Shown here piece after piece: positions 55,811 to 64,000 of a stretch of DNA of 64,000 nucleotides (position 1 is its first letter; each line of letters begins with the position of its first letter). The notes beneath the pieces were generated by a model. That model saw only the letters and a list, made by a program, of their open reading frames with translations. It was not told the DNA's origin and searched no databases. Origin of the DNA: Pseudomonas sp. HMWF032 (GTDB lineage: Bacteria; Pseudomonadota; Gammaproteobacteria; Pseudomonadales; Pseudomonadaceae); the NCBI RefSeq assembly GCF_003060885.1, contig NZ_QAIG01000008.1, forward strand, positions 347,904-411,903. Direction: 5' to 3'. The translations under genes and the position numbers were made by a program.

Positions 55811-56593
55811 TCAGCTCGTTTGCCATTCACGCAGCCAGCTCAGGCTGGCTTGGGTACCTGCCTCTCCCGGTCGGTATTCCGCCGCCAGCCAACCCCGATA
55901 ACCACTGTCACGTAGCGCCTTGAGCAACGTCGCAAACTGCAGCTCGCCGGTGCCAGGCGCGCCACGGCCAGGGTAGTCGGCAAACTGCACATGGCCGATA
56001 CGTCCTGCCAGCAAGGCGATACCGGCCGGCACATCCAGGCCCTGCCGTGCCATGTGGTAGAGGTCGTACTGCGCCGCCAGGTTGGGGTGGTCCACAGCAT
56101 TGAGCAATTCATCCAGCTGCGCCGGCGTGTTGATCAGAAAGCCCGGCATATCCAGCGGATTGATCGCTTCCACCACCACACCAATGCCCAACACCTGAAA
56201 AGCTTCGGCGGTCTTGCGCAGATTGGCGATCAGGCAGACCAACGCCTGCTCAGACTCAACGCCCTCAGCCAGGCGACCCGGCAGCACGTTGACCAGCGCC
56301 GGCCGTGCCATGGCCGCATAATTCAGCGCCTCCTGCAAAGCGACCTCATACTCAGCCTGACGCATGGGCACAGCCGCCAGACCGGCACCACCGCTCATCA
56401 AATCACCTGCCGGCAGGTTGATCAGGCGCAGCGGCATGGCCGCCGCATCCAGCGCCTCTTTCAGGCGAATGGCCGGCAGCTCATAGGGGAACTGAATTTC
56501 CACGCCATCAAAGCCCGCCGCAGCCGCCGCCACCACGCGGTCAATCAACGGCAGTTCGTTAAACAGTAACGACAGATTGGCCGCGACCTTCAT
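55811..56593 (-). CDS. hyi: hydroxypyruvate isomerase / 2-oxo-tetronate isomerase family protein (260 aa)
   Basis: TIM-barrel xylose-isomerase-like fold with MKVAANLSLLFNELPLIDR, VVVEAINPLDMPGFLIN carrying the catalytic Glu, and YDLYHMARQG, and a C-terminal EYRPG. Hyi interconverts hydroxypyruvate and tartronate semialdehyde; the related OtnI acts on 2-oxo-tetronates. The gene overlaps the next one by ATGA, and the partner reductase supports either role. No gcl carboligase is in view. Confidence 0.85.
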   Translation of the reverse strand: MKVAANLSLLFNELPLIDRVVAAAAAGFDGVEIQFPYELPAIRLKEALDAAAMPLRLINLPAGDLMSGGAGLAAVPMRQAEYEVALQEALNYAAMARPALVNVLPGRLAEGVESEQALVCLIANLRKTAEAFQVLGIGVVVEAINPLDMPGFLINTPAQLDELLNAVDHPNLAAQYDLYHMARQGLDVPAGIALLAGRIGHVQFADYPGRGAPGTGELQFATLLKALRDSGYRGWLAAEYRPGEAGTQASLSWLREWQTS

Positions 56594-57480
56594 GATTGAG
56601 AATCCCGGTACAACTGCACAAGGGTGGCGGGATCACGCTCCAGATTGCCCTGACTGCCATGTTGCCGCATCAACTGCGCGGCCAGGCCACTGAGGGGCGT
56701 GGCCGAACCGATCTGCTGCGACAGTTTCACGGCCGTATCGAGATCCTTGAGCAGGGTTCGTACATGCCACTTGATCGGCTCGAACTGACTCTCAGCCATC
56801 TGCGGCGCGAGAATCTGCAGCGGTTTGGAATCGGCGAAACCGCCGGCCAGCGCTGGCGCAATCAGGCGGGCATCAACCCCAGCCTGCTCGGCCAGAGCCA
56901 CCACTTCGGCGATCACCAGCGCATTGCAGGCGACGATCATCTGATTGCACACCTTGGTCACCTGGCCTGCGCCAACGTCGCCCATGCGCGTCAGCCGCTG
57001 CCCCAGATGCGCGAGAATCGGTCTAACCCGCTCAATATCTTCGCTACGGCCACCCGCCATGATTGCCAACGAACCGTTGACCGCCCCCGGCGTACCGCCT
57101 GAGACGGGGGCATCGATCCAGTGCATGCCACAACGGGCGTGCAACTCAGCAGCCATCTGGCGGGTGGCCGCAGGCTCCAGGCTGGAAAAATCCACCAGCA
57201 ACTGTCCGGGCTTTGCCGTTTCCACAATACCGCCTGGCCCGAACACCACCTCACGCACCACCTCAGTGTTCGCCAAACAGAGCATGACGATATCCGCTGC
57301 CATACACAGCCGTGATGGGTTGGCAGCCAACTGCGCGCCCTGAGATTGCAAAGACGCACATTTTTCAGGCGAGCGATTCCAGACCGTCAGGGGATAATCG
57401 GCAGCCAGCAGGCGCTGGCTCATGGGCAGGCCCATCAGGCCGACTCCGGCAAATGCCAAGGCTGGAAGAGAGGTGGACAT
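56590..57480 (-). CDS. beta-hydroxyacid dehydrogenase, tartronate semialdehyde reductase type (296 aa)
   Basis: NAD(P)-binding start LAFAGVGLMGLPMSQRLLAADYPL, substrate-site DAPVSGGTPGAVNGSLAIM, and the catalytic lysine in GQVTKVCNQMIVACN. Such enzymes (GlxR, GarR, LtnD, 3-hydroxyisobutyrate dehydrogenase) differ only subtly. Pairing with hyi points to glyoxylate/tartronate or tetronate metabolism. Start at 57480 with GGAG upstream; longer open frame to 57552 not supported. Confidence 0.85.
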   Translation of the reverse strand: MSTSLPALAFAGVGLMGLPMSQRLLAADYPLTVWNRSPEKCASLQSQGAQLAANPSRLCMAADIVMLCLANTEVVREVVFGPGGIVETAKPGQLLVDFSSLEPAATRQMAAELHARCGMHWIDAPVSGGTPGAVNGSLAIMAGGRSEDIERVRPILAHLGQRLTRMGDVGAGQVTKVCNQMIVACNALVIAEVVALAEQAGVDARLIAPALAGGFADSKPLQILAPQMAESQFEPIKWHVRTLLKDLDTAVKLSQQIGSATPLSGLAAQLMRQHGSQGNLERDPATLVQLYRDSQS

Positions 57481-57565
57481 AGGTAGACTCCGGCGCAGTG
57501 ATAGCCGCCATCTTAACCTAGCGCTGCGCAAACCTGCCCCGCCAGTCAACACTCATGCAGCAGGT

Positions 57566-57934
57566 TTACAGACCGTCTTTTTCAAGGTGATCGAGATTGA
57601 CCGGCTCACCACTATGAGCACCGAGTTTGCGCCGTATATCCTCGAACATCAGGTCATATTCAGCATGACCACGCATGATCAGGCTGGTATTGGTCGGCAG
57701 GCCATACTTGTGTGCTACACGACTGACCACACTGGCGAAGTTGAACGCGGTGTCGCGGTGCAGTTCAAACGCCTCGCTGAACGCCTGGCCACCGACCTGG
57801 CCTTGCAGGCGCATATGCAGCATCGGGCCTTCGATGGGATCCTGACGCACTTCGTAGTAGAGATCGGCACTGAACAACGGCGTGTCCGCCGAAGCCACGT
57901 GATTGGTGCGGTGTAGATGACCGGGCTCAAACAT
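57566..57934 (-). CDS. DUF5064-type conserved protein (122 aa)
   Basis: Starts MFEPGHLHRTNHV and contains QDPIEGPMLHMRLQGQVGG, FELHRDTAFNFASV and a C-terminal EYDLMFEDIRRKLGA. This pattern recurs in Pseudomonas proteins grouped under DUF5064. Function unknown. A GGAGG-like sequence precedes the ATG. It lies 85 nt before the reductase gene on the same strand. Confidence 0.8.
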   Translation of the reverse strand: MFEPGHLHRTNHVASADTPLFSADLYYEVRQDPIEGPMLHMRLQGQVGGQAFSEAFELHRDTAFNFASVVSRVAHKYGLPTNTSLIMRGHAEYDLMFEDIRRKLGAHSGEPVNLDHLEKDGL

Positions 57935-58008
57935 GCTGGCAACCTCCTGAATTGATCCATGTTGCTGCCAGCATAGTCGCTGATGGTGGACGCTAAAAAC
58001 GGGCTAAA

Positions 58009-58326
58009 TCAGTGCAGCGCAGGACGCTCGCAGCGCTCCTGCGCCAGCACCCAGGGGGCAACCACCACCGCCCACAATTCTGGATCGCGCTTTAACAGGT
58101 CTTCGGCACGACTGTCGTCGGCCTTACTCAAGATCCCTGCGGCCAGCCAGTCAGCCACTTTCGCCTGATCATTCTGCGCCACAGCCTGCGCCACCTCGAT
58201 CAGATCCTGAGCGCCATCGACCAGCAACAAGGCACCGCGAGCAAAGAAAGGCTGCAGCTCTTGCCAACTAATCGCCGCAGTTTCTCCAAGCAGCTTGGCA
58301 TAGAGGGTGCTAGGTTGTTCAGTCAT
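58009..58326 (-). CDS. DUF2288-type conserved protein (105 aa)
   Basis: MTEQPSTLYAKLLGETAAISWQELQPFFARGALLLV is the family pattern, followed by a helical VAQAVAQNDQAKVADWLA. Function unknown; probably cytoplasmic. Start at 58326 after AGGAC; the frame reaches 58428 but those residues are unlike the family. The divergent braC gene lies about 300 nt away. Confidence 0.82.
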   Translation of the reverse strand: MTEQPSTLYAKLLGETAAISWQELQPFFARGALLLVDGAQDLIEVAQAVAQNDQAKVADWLAAGILSKADDSRAEDLLKRDPELWAVVVAPWVLAQERCERPALH

Positions 58327-58537
58327 GGATTGTCCTGTCACAAAAGGCCACTGAGCAGATAGACGCGCATGATAACGTCGAGCTGCCAGCAGGCAAATTC
58401 GCGACGCTGGCCGAGCCAACCAAGACACGCCGTTTTTCTATACATTTATTGCGTTAAAGCGACACCCTCAGGTTTTGCCCCCAGCAAGCCGCTTTTCAAG
58501 CCGTAAAGCCGCGCTCTACACTGCACCGGTACAGTTG

Positions 58538-58559
58538 CCGGGGGAACGACCGGGGGAAC
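58538..58559 (+). repeat. short direct repeat upstream of braC
   Basis: CCGGGGGAAC occurs twice with a 12-nt period, followed by TCCCGGTTC. It lies 65-86 nt before the braC start and could be an operator. I could not place a clear -10/-35 pair in the 297-nt gap (58327-58623). Confidence 0.4.
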
Positions 58560-58623
58560 ATCCCGGTTCTGCAGCTTTGGCCGCCAGAACTACAACAATC
58601 AAAACCAATAAGAGTGGAGCACT

Positions 58624-59745
58624 ATGAACAAGGCTACTAAGCAGATGTCCAAACTGTTTGCCGCCATGGCCATGGCTGGCGTTGCCAGCTACTCGGTAGC
58701 GGCAGACACCATCAAGATTGGCCTGGCAGGCCCAGTCACCGGCGCAGTCGCGCAGTACGGTGAAATGCAATTCATCGGGGCCAAAATGGCCATCGAGCAG
58801 ATCAACAAGGCCGGCGGGGTAAACGGCGCACAACTCGAAGGTGTGGTCTATGACGACGCCTGTGATCCAAAGCAAGCCGTTGCCGTTGCCAACAAAATCG
58901 TCAACGACGAAGTCAAGTTTGTTGTTGGCCACCTCTGCTCCAGCTCCACCCAGCCGGCGTCCGACATCTACGAAGACGAAGGCATTCTGATGATCACCGC
59001 GGCTTCCACCAGCCCAGACATCACCGCACGCGGCTACGAGTTGGTGTTCCGCACCATTGGTCTGGACAGCCTGCAAGGTCCAACCGCTGGCAACTTCATC
59101 GCTGACAAGGTCAAACCGAAAGCGGTTGCCGTGATCCACGATAAGCAGCAGTACGGTGAAGGCATTGCTACCGCGGTCAAGCAGACCCTGGAAAGCAAAG
59201 GCACTAAAGTTGTCCTGTTCGAAGGCATCAACGCCGGCGACAAGGACTTCTCGGCCATGATCGCCAAGCTCAAGCAAGCCGGTGTGGACTTCGTCTACTA
59301 CGGCGGCTACCACCCAGAGCTGGGTCTGCTGCTGCGTCAAACGTCGGAAAAAGGCCTGAGCGTCAAGTTCATGGGACCTGAAGGTGTGGGCAACAAGGAA
59401 ATCTCGGCCATTGCCGGCCCGGCGTCCGAAGGTCTGCTGGTCACCCTGCCGAAGTCCTTCGACCAGGACCCACGCAACCAGGCGCTGGTTGATGCGTTCA
59501 AAGCCAAGAACGAAGACCCGAGCGGTCCGTTTGTGTTCCCGGCATACGCGGCAGTACAAGTGATTGCTGAAGGCATCACCAAAGCTGGCGACACTGACAC
59601 TGCCAAAGTGGCGGCTGCCCTGCGTGCCAACAGCTTCGATACGCCGACCGGCAACCTGGCATTCGATGCCAAGGGTGACCTGAAAGACTTCAGCTTCGTG
59701 GTGTACAACTGGCACCAGGACGGTACCAAAACCGAAGCCAAGTAA
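58624..59745 (+). CDS. braC: branched-chain amino acid periplasmic binding protein BraC (LivJ-type, 373 aa)
   Basis: Signal peptide of about 26 residues ending SVAA, then DTIKIGLAGPVTGAVAQYGEM. The ligand-binding core has VVYDDACDPKQAV and VVGHLCSSSTQPAS. Exactly the length of P. aeruginosa BraC. Captures Leu/Ile/Val(/Ala) in the periplasm for the BraDEFG transporter. A hairpin follows, which should keep BraC more abundant than the transporter. Confidence 0.96.
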   Translation: MNKATKQMSKLFAAMAMAGVASYSVAADTIKIGLAGPVTGAVAQYGEMQFIGAKMAIEQINKAGGVNGAQLEGVVYDDACDPKQAVAVANKIVNDEVKFVVGHLCSSSTQPASDIYEDEGILMITAASTSPDITARGYELVFRTIGLDSLQGPTAGNFIADKVKPKAVAVIHDKQQYGEGIATAVKQTLESKGTKVVLFEGINAGDKDFSAMIAKLKQAGVDFVYYGGYHPELGLLLRQTSEKGLSVKFMGPEGVGNKEISAIAGPASEGLLVTLPKSFDQDPRNQALVDAFKAKNEDPSGPFVFPAYAAVQVIAEGITKAGDTDTAKVAAALRANSFDTPTGNLAFDAKGDLKDFSFVVYNWHQDGTKTEAK

Positions 59746-59762
59746 GCTCCCCGCCTGAACCC

Positions 59763-59790
59763 AAAGCCCACTGCCTGCGCAGTGGGCTTT
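59763..59790 (+). terminator. attenuating terminator between braC and braD
   Basis: 12-bp perfect stem (AAAGCCCACTGC and complement, 4-nt loop) followed by TGTTTATT. Probably partial, since braDEFG has no other obvious promoter. Confidence 0.75.
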
Positions 59791-59862
59791 GTTTATTAGA
59801 AGAATTCCGGTTGCATGCTGCGCCACAAGCGCTGCCTTGCGTGCCAACCCAGGAGTTAGGCA

Positions 59863-60782
<920 letters not shown>

Positions 60783-60786
<4 letters not shown>

Positions 60787-62051
60787 GTACTGCCATCACA
60801 AAAAATCTCAAGACCGCGTTCTTCAGCGCCCTATTGGTGCTGGCCGTGGCTTACCCGGTGCTGGGCCTGAAGCTCACCACCGTCGGCATTCAGCTCGAAG
60901 TGCACGGGGCCAGCCCGGCCATCCTGTGGACCATCGCCGGCTGTGCCATCGCCATGTTCTTCTGGCAGCTGTTCCGCAGCCAGCTGAGCGCCGCTTGGGA
61001 GCATGCCCCCAAGCTGCCGAGCGTACCGAGCAAGGCCAGTAACTTCCTGACCCTGCCTTCCACACAGCGCTGGGTCATTCTCGGCCTGATCATGATCGCG
61101 TTGGCCTGGCCATTCTTCGGCAGCCGCGGCGCCGTAGACATCGCCACGCTGATCCTGATCTACGTAATGCTCGGCCTCGGCCTGAACATCGTGGTGGGCC
61201 TGGCAGGACTGCTTGACCTGGGTTATGTCGGCTTCTATGCCGTAGGCGCCTACAGCTACGCGCTGCTGTCGCACTACTACGGCCTGGGCTTTTGGGTGTG
61301 CCTGCCAATTGCCGGCCTGATGGCGGCGTTTTTCGGCTTTATCCTCGGTTTCCCGGTGCTGCGCCTGCGCGGTGACTACCTGGCCATTGTGACCTTGGGT
61401 TTCGGCGAGATTATCCGCATCCTGCTGCGCAACATGACTGAACTCACTGGCGGCCCCAACGGCATCAGCAACATCGAAAAGCCCAGCCTGTTTGGCTTGT
61501 CCTTCGAACGCCGCGCAGCTGAAGGTATGCAGACCTTTCACGAGTACTTCGGCATTGCCTACAACTCGATCAACAAGGTGATTTTCCTCTACCTGATCGC
61601 CCTGCTACTGGTTCTACTGACCCTGTTCGTGATCAACCGCCTGCTGCGCATGCCGATCGGCCGCGCGTGGGAAGCCCTGCGCGAAGACGAGATCGCCTGC
61701 CGTGCGCTGGGCATGAACCCCACCGTGATCAAGCTCTCGGCTTTCACCCTGGGCGCCGCCTTTGCCGGTTTTGCCGGCAGCTTCTTCGCCGCACGCCAGG
61801 GCCTGGTCACACCAGAGTCATTCACCTTTATCGAGTCGGCGATCATCCTCGCCATCGTCGTGCTCGGCGGCATGGGCTCTCAGCTGGGCATCATCCTCGC
61901 GGCCATCGTGATGATTCTGCTGCCGGAGCTGATGCGTGAATTCAGCGAGTACCGCATGTTGATGTTCGGTGCCCTGATGGTTCTGATGATGATTTGGCGT
62001 CCGCAGGGCTTGTTGCCCATGCAGCGCCCGCACCTGGAGCTTAAACAATGA
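60783..62051 (+). CDS. braE: branched-chain amino acid ABC permease BraE (LivM-type, 422 aa)
   Basis: Permease partner of Bra[29 protein letters not shown] and the cytoplasmic loop [20 protein letters not shown] are LivM signatures. It has the longer N-terminal extension typical of Pseudomonas BraE. Overlaps braF by ATGA. Confidence 0.97.
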
Positions 62052-62815
62052 GCCGCCCGATTTTAGAAGTAAGCGGCCTGTCCATGCGCTTCGGCGGCCT
62101 GCTGGCCGTCAACGGGGTGGGTCTGTCGGTCAATGAGAAACAAGTGGTGTCGATGATCGGCCCAAACGGTGCCGGCAAAACCACCGTGTTCAACTGCCTG
62201 ACCGGCTTCTACCAGCCGACCTCGGGCAGTATCAGCCTGGATGGCGAGCGTATCGAAGGCCTACCCGGCCACAAGATTGCCCGCAAAGGCGTGGTGCGCA
62301 CCTTCCAGAACGTGCGCCTGTTCAAGGACATGACTGCGGTGGAAAACCTGCTGGTGGCGCAACACCGTCACCTCAACACCAACTTCATTTCCGGCCTGCT
62401 GAAGACACCGGCGTTCCGCCGCAGCGAACGTGAAGCCATGGACTATGCCGCGCACTGGCTGGATCAGGTCAACCTGACTGAATTCGCCAACCGCCCGGCA
62501 GGTACCCTGGCCTATGGTCAGCAGCGCCGCCTGGAAATCGCCCGTTGCATGATGACCCGGCCACGCATCCTGATGCTCGACGAACCCGCCGCTGGCCTCA
62601 ACCCGCGCGAAACCGACGACCTCAAGGCGCTGATTGGCGTATTGCGCGATCAGCACAACGTCACCGTGCTGCTAATTGAACACGACATGAAGCTGGTCAT
62701 GAGCATTTCTGACCACATCTACGTCATTAACCAAGGCACGCCTCTGGCGGACGGGACAGCGGAGCAGATCCGCGAAAATCCGGACGTGATCAAAGCCTAC
62801 CTGGGGGAAGCGTGA
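62048..62815 (+). CDS. braF: branched-chain amino acid ABC ATPase BraF (LivG-type, 255 aa)
   Basis: Walker [12 protein letters not shown], signature [15 protein letters not shown], Walker [14 protein letters not shown]. LivG-type length and the characteristic long helical insert. Its stop overlaps the braG start (TGATG). Confidence 0.97.
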   Translation: MSRPILEVSGLSMRFGGLLAVNGVGLSVNEKQVVSMIGPNGAGKTTVFNCLTGFYQPTSGSISLDGERIEGLPGHKIARKGVVRTFQNVRLFKDMTAVENLLVAQHRHLNTNFISGLLKTPAFRRSEREAMDYAAHWLDQVNLTEFANRPAGTLAYGQQRRLEIARCMMTRPRILMLDEPAAGLNPRETDDLKALIGVLRDQHNVTVLLIEHDMKLVMSISDHIYVINQGTPLADGTAEQIRENPDVIKAYLGEA

Positions 62816-63516
62816 TGCTGTATTTCGAGAACGTTTCCACCTTCTACGGCAAGATCCAGGCGCTGCATAACGTCAACGTCGAAGTCCGTCAGGGCGAGAT
62901 CGTCACCCTGATCGGCGCCAACGGTGCCGGTAAATCGACGCTATTGATGACCCTGTGCGGCAACCCACAGGCGGCCAGCGGCAGCATCCGTTACCAGGGT
63001 GAAGAACTGGTCGGTCTGGATACGCCGCAAATCATGCGTAAAAGCATCGCCGTGGTGCCGGAAGGCCGCCGGGTGTTCTCCCGCCTGACCGTGGAAGAAA
63101 ACCTGGTGATGGGCGGCTTCTTCGGCAGCAAGGCCGACAATCAGGAGCAGATGGACAAGGTTCTACACCTGTTCCCGCGCCTGAAGGAACGCTTTGCACA
63201 ACGCGCCGGGACCATGTCCGGCGGAGAACAGCAGATGCTCGCCATCGGCCGTGCACTGATGAGCAAGCCAACCCTGCTGCTGCTCGACGAGCCGTCGCTG
63301 GGCCTGGCACCGATCATCATTCAGCAGATCTTCGACATCATCGAACAGCTGCGTAAGGATGGCGTGACGGTGTTCCTGGTCGAGCAGAACGCCAACCAGG
63401 CGCTCAAGCTGGCGGATCGCGGCTACGTACTGGAAAACGGCCGGATCGTCATGCAGGGCAGCGGCGAACAGCTGCTCAATGACCCCAAGGTGCGCGACGC
63501 CTACCTGGGCGGCTGA
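62815..63516 (+). CDS. braG: branched-chain amino acid ABC ATPase BraG (LivF-type, 233 aa)
   Basis: Walker A GANGAGKST, signature MSGGEQQMLAIGRAL, Walker B LLLLDEPSLGLAP. The ATG at 62815 gives [15 protein letters not shown] and the 233-residue length of P. aeruginosa BraG; a GTG one codon earlier is also open. Confidence 0.97.
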   Translation: MLYFENVSTFYGKIQALHNVNVEVRQGEIVTLIGANGAGKSTLLMTLCGNPQAASGSIRYQGEELVGLDTPQIMRKSIAVVPEGRRVFSRLTVEENLVMGGFFGSKADNQEQMDKVLHLFPRLKERFAQRAGTMSGGEQQMLAIGRALMSKPTLLLLDEPSLGLAPIIIQQIFDIIEQLRKDGVTVFLVEQNANQALKLADRGYVLENGRIVMQGSGEQLLNDPKVRDAYLGG

Positions 63517-63534
63517 TCCGTATCGTCGGCTGAG

Positions 63535-63561
63535 AAAAACCGCTCTTCGGAGCGGTTTTTT
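63535..63561 (+). terminator. rho-independent terminator of bra operon
   Basis: AAAAACCGCTC / GAGCGGTTTTT stem with TTCG loop and T-run, 18 nt after braG. Confidence 0.95.
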
Positions 63562-63694
63562 CATTCAAGCCCCTCATTGCCACTCGCCTCCTCGCCTGCC
63601 CGACTACTTTTATCTGCACCGCTCGCCCGATGCTCCGTGCATGCCAGCCCGGGGCAGTTACAATGGCCGCCCTTTTTTACCGATGACTGCTTTC

Positions 63695-64000
63695 ATGACC
63701 GACCCCATTCGCCTGTCCAAACGCCTGATCGAAGTGAGCGGCTGCTCTCGCCGCGAGGCGGAGCTGTATATCGAAGGCGGCTGGGTCACGGTGGATGGCG
63801 TGGTGGTGGAAGAACCGCAATTCAAGGTAACCGAGCAGCGTGTCGAGTTGCTGCCTGATGCAGTTCTAACGCCAATTGAACCCGTCACCCTGCTGCTGCA
63901 TGTGCCCAGCGGACACAACCCAGAGCGAGCCGCCGAAAGCATCAGCCCAGCCACTCACTGGGCTGACGATGGTTCAGCCGTCCGCGTGCTGAAAAGCCAC
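63695..64000 (+). CDS. S4-domain RNA pseudouridine synthase, N-terminal part (102 aa, cut by window end)
   Basis: The frame is open to the last base. MTDPIRLSKRLIEVSGCSRREAELYIEGGWVTVDG in pattern is an S4 RNA-binding domain as found at the start of RluB/RluE/RluF/RsuA-type enzymes; the catalytic domain lies beyond the window. Two in-frame ATGs (63683 and 63695) are possible; neither has a strong SD. Subfamily cannot be named from this part. Confidence 0.8.
   Translation, partial: MTDPIRLSKRLIEVSGCSRREAELYIEGGWVTVDGVVVEEPQFKVTEQRVELLPDAVLTPIEPVTLLLHVPSGHNPERAAESISPATHWADDGSAVRVLKSH

Overview
The window is a chromosomal segment of a Pseudomonas-type gammaproteobacterium. The gene order flgBCDE / flgFGHIJKL / glycosylation genes / fliC-flaG-fliD-fliS-fliS' matches the polar-flagellum region I know from P. 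aeruginosa. The bfd-bfrB pair, the argF-ABC ATPase pair, the glp genes, rapA and braCDEFG also fit that genus. I see no rRNA, tRNA, CRISPR array, transposase, integrase or phage gene.

Region 1 (1-5059, minus strand): filament genes in the transcription order fliC, flaG, fliD, two fliS paralogues and a fliT-like gene. fliC has a clear sigma-28 (FliA) promoter and fliD has a sigma-54-type promoter.

Region 2 (5060-17642, minus strand) is the most unusual part: nine tightly packed genes between flgL and fliC, the usual place of a Pseudomonas flagellin glycosylation island. The first four match in order, size and family the Campylobacter jejuni set Cj1418-Cj1417-Cj1416-Cj1415. That set makes a CDP-activated phosphoramidate: glutamine kinase, gamma-glutamyl hydrolase, cytidylyltransferase and CysC-like kinase. 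A SAM methyltransferase follows, as expected for O-methyl phosphoramidate (MeOPN). Then come an aminotransferase and a fused acetyltransferase/3,4-ketoisomerase, which together should make a dTDP-3-acetamido-3,6-dideoxyhexose. The last two are a TagB/TagF-like transferase and a 1441-residue protein with several glycosyltransferase modules. A sigma-54-like promoter precedes the operon. I predict a flagellin glycan built from a 3-acetamido-3,6-dideoxyhexose and carrying (methyl) phosphoramidate.

Region 3 (17643-29301, minus strand): hook, rod, ring and hook-filament junction genes in two transcription units, flgBCDE and flgFGHIJKL. Each has a near-consensus -24/-12 promoter, and a strong terminator separates them.

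Region 4 (29302-36291): iron storage (bfd with a Fur-type promoter, bfrB), a monothiol glutaredoxin, a molybdopterin oxidoreductase, argF with an overlapping ABC ATPase, and a PhzF-family enzyme.

Region 5 (36412-43330): a periplasmic binding protein, glycerol metabolism (glpK, glpR, glpD) with ybaK in between, a 38-residue membrane protein preceded by two Anr-type boxes, alkB and two small conserved genes.

Region 6 (43504-53259): rapA, a REP-type inverted repeat, a CHASE2 adenylate/guanylate cyclase overlapping an SH3-domain protein, an M48 lipoprotein protease, a GAF/HD-GYP protein and an MFS transporter.

Region 7 (53559-64000): a divergent tubulin/FtsZ-like protein, a hydroxypyruvate isomerase-like plus semialdehyde reductase pair, two small conserved proteins, the braCDEFG branched-chain amino acid importer, and the start of an S4-domain pseudouridine synthase cut by the window end.
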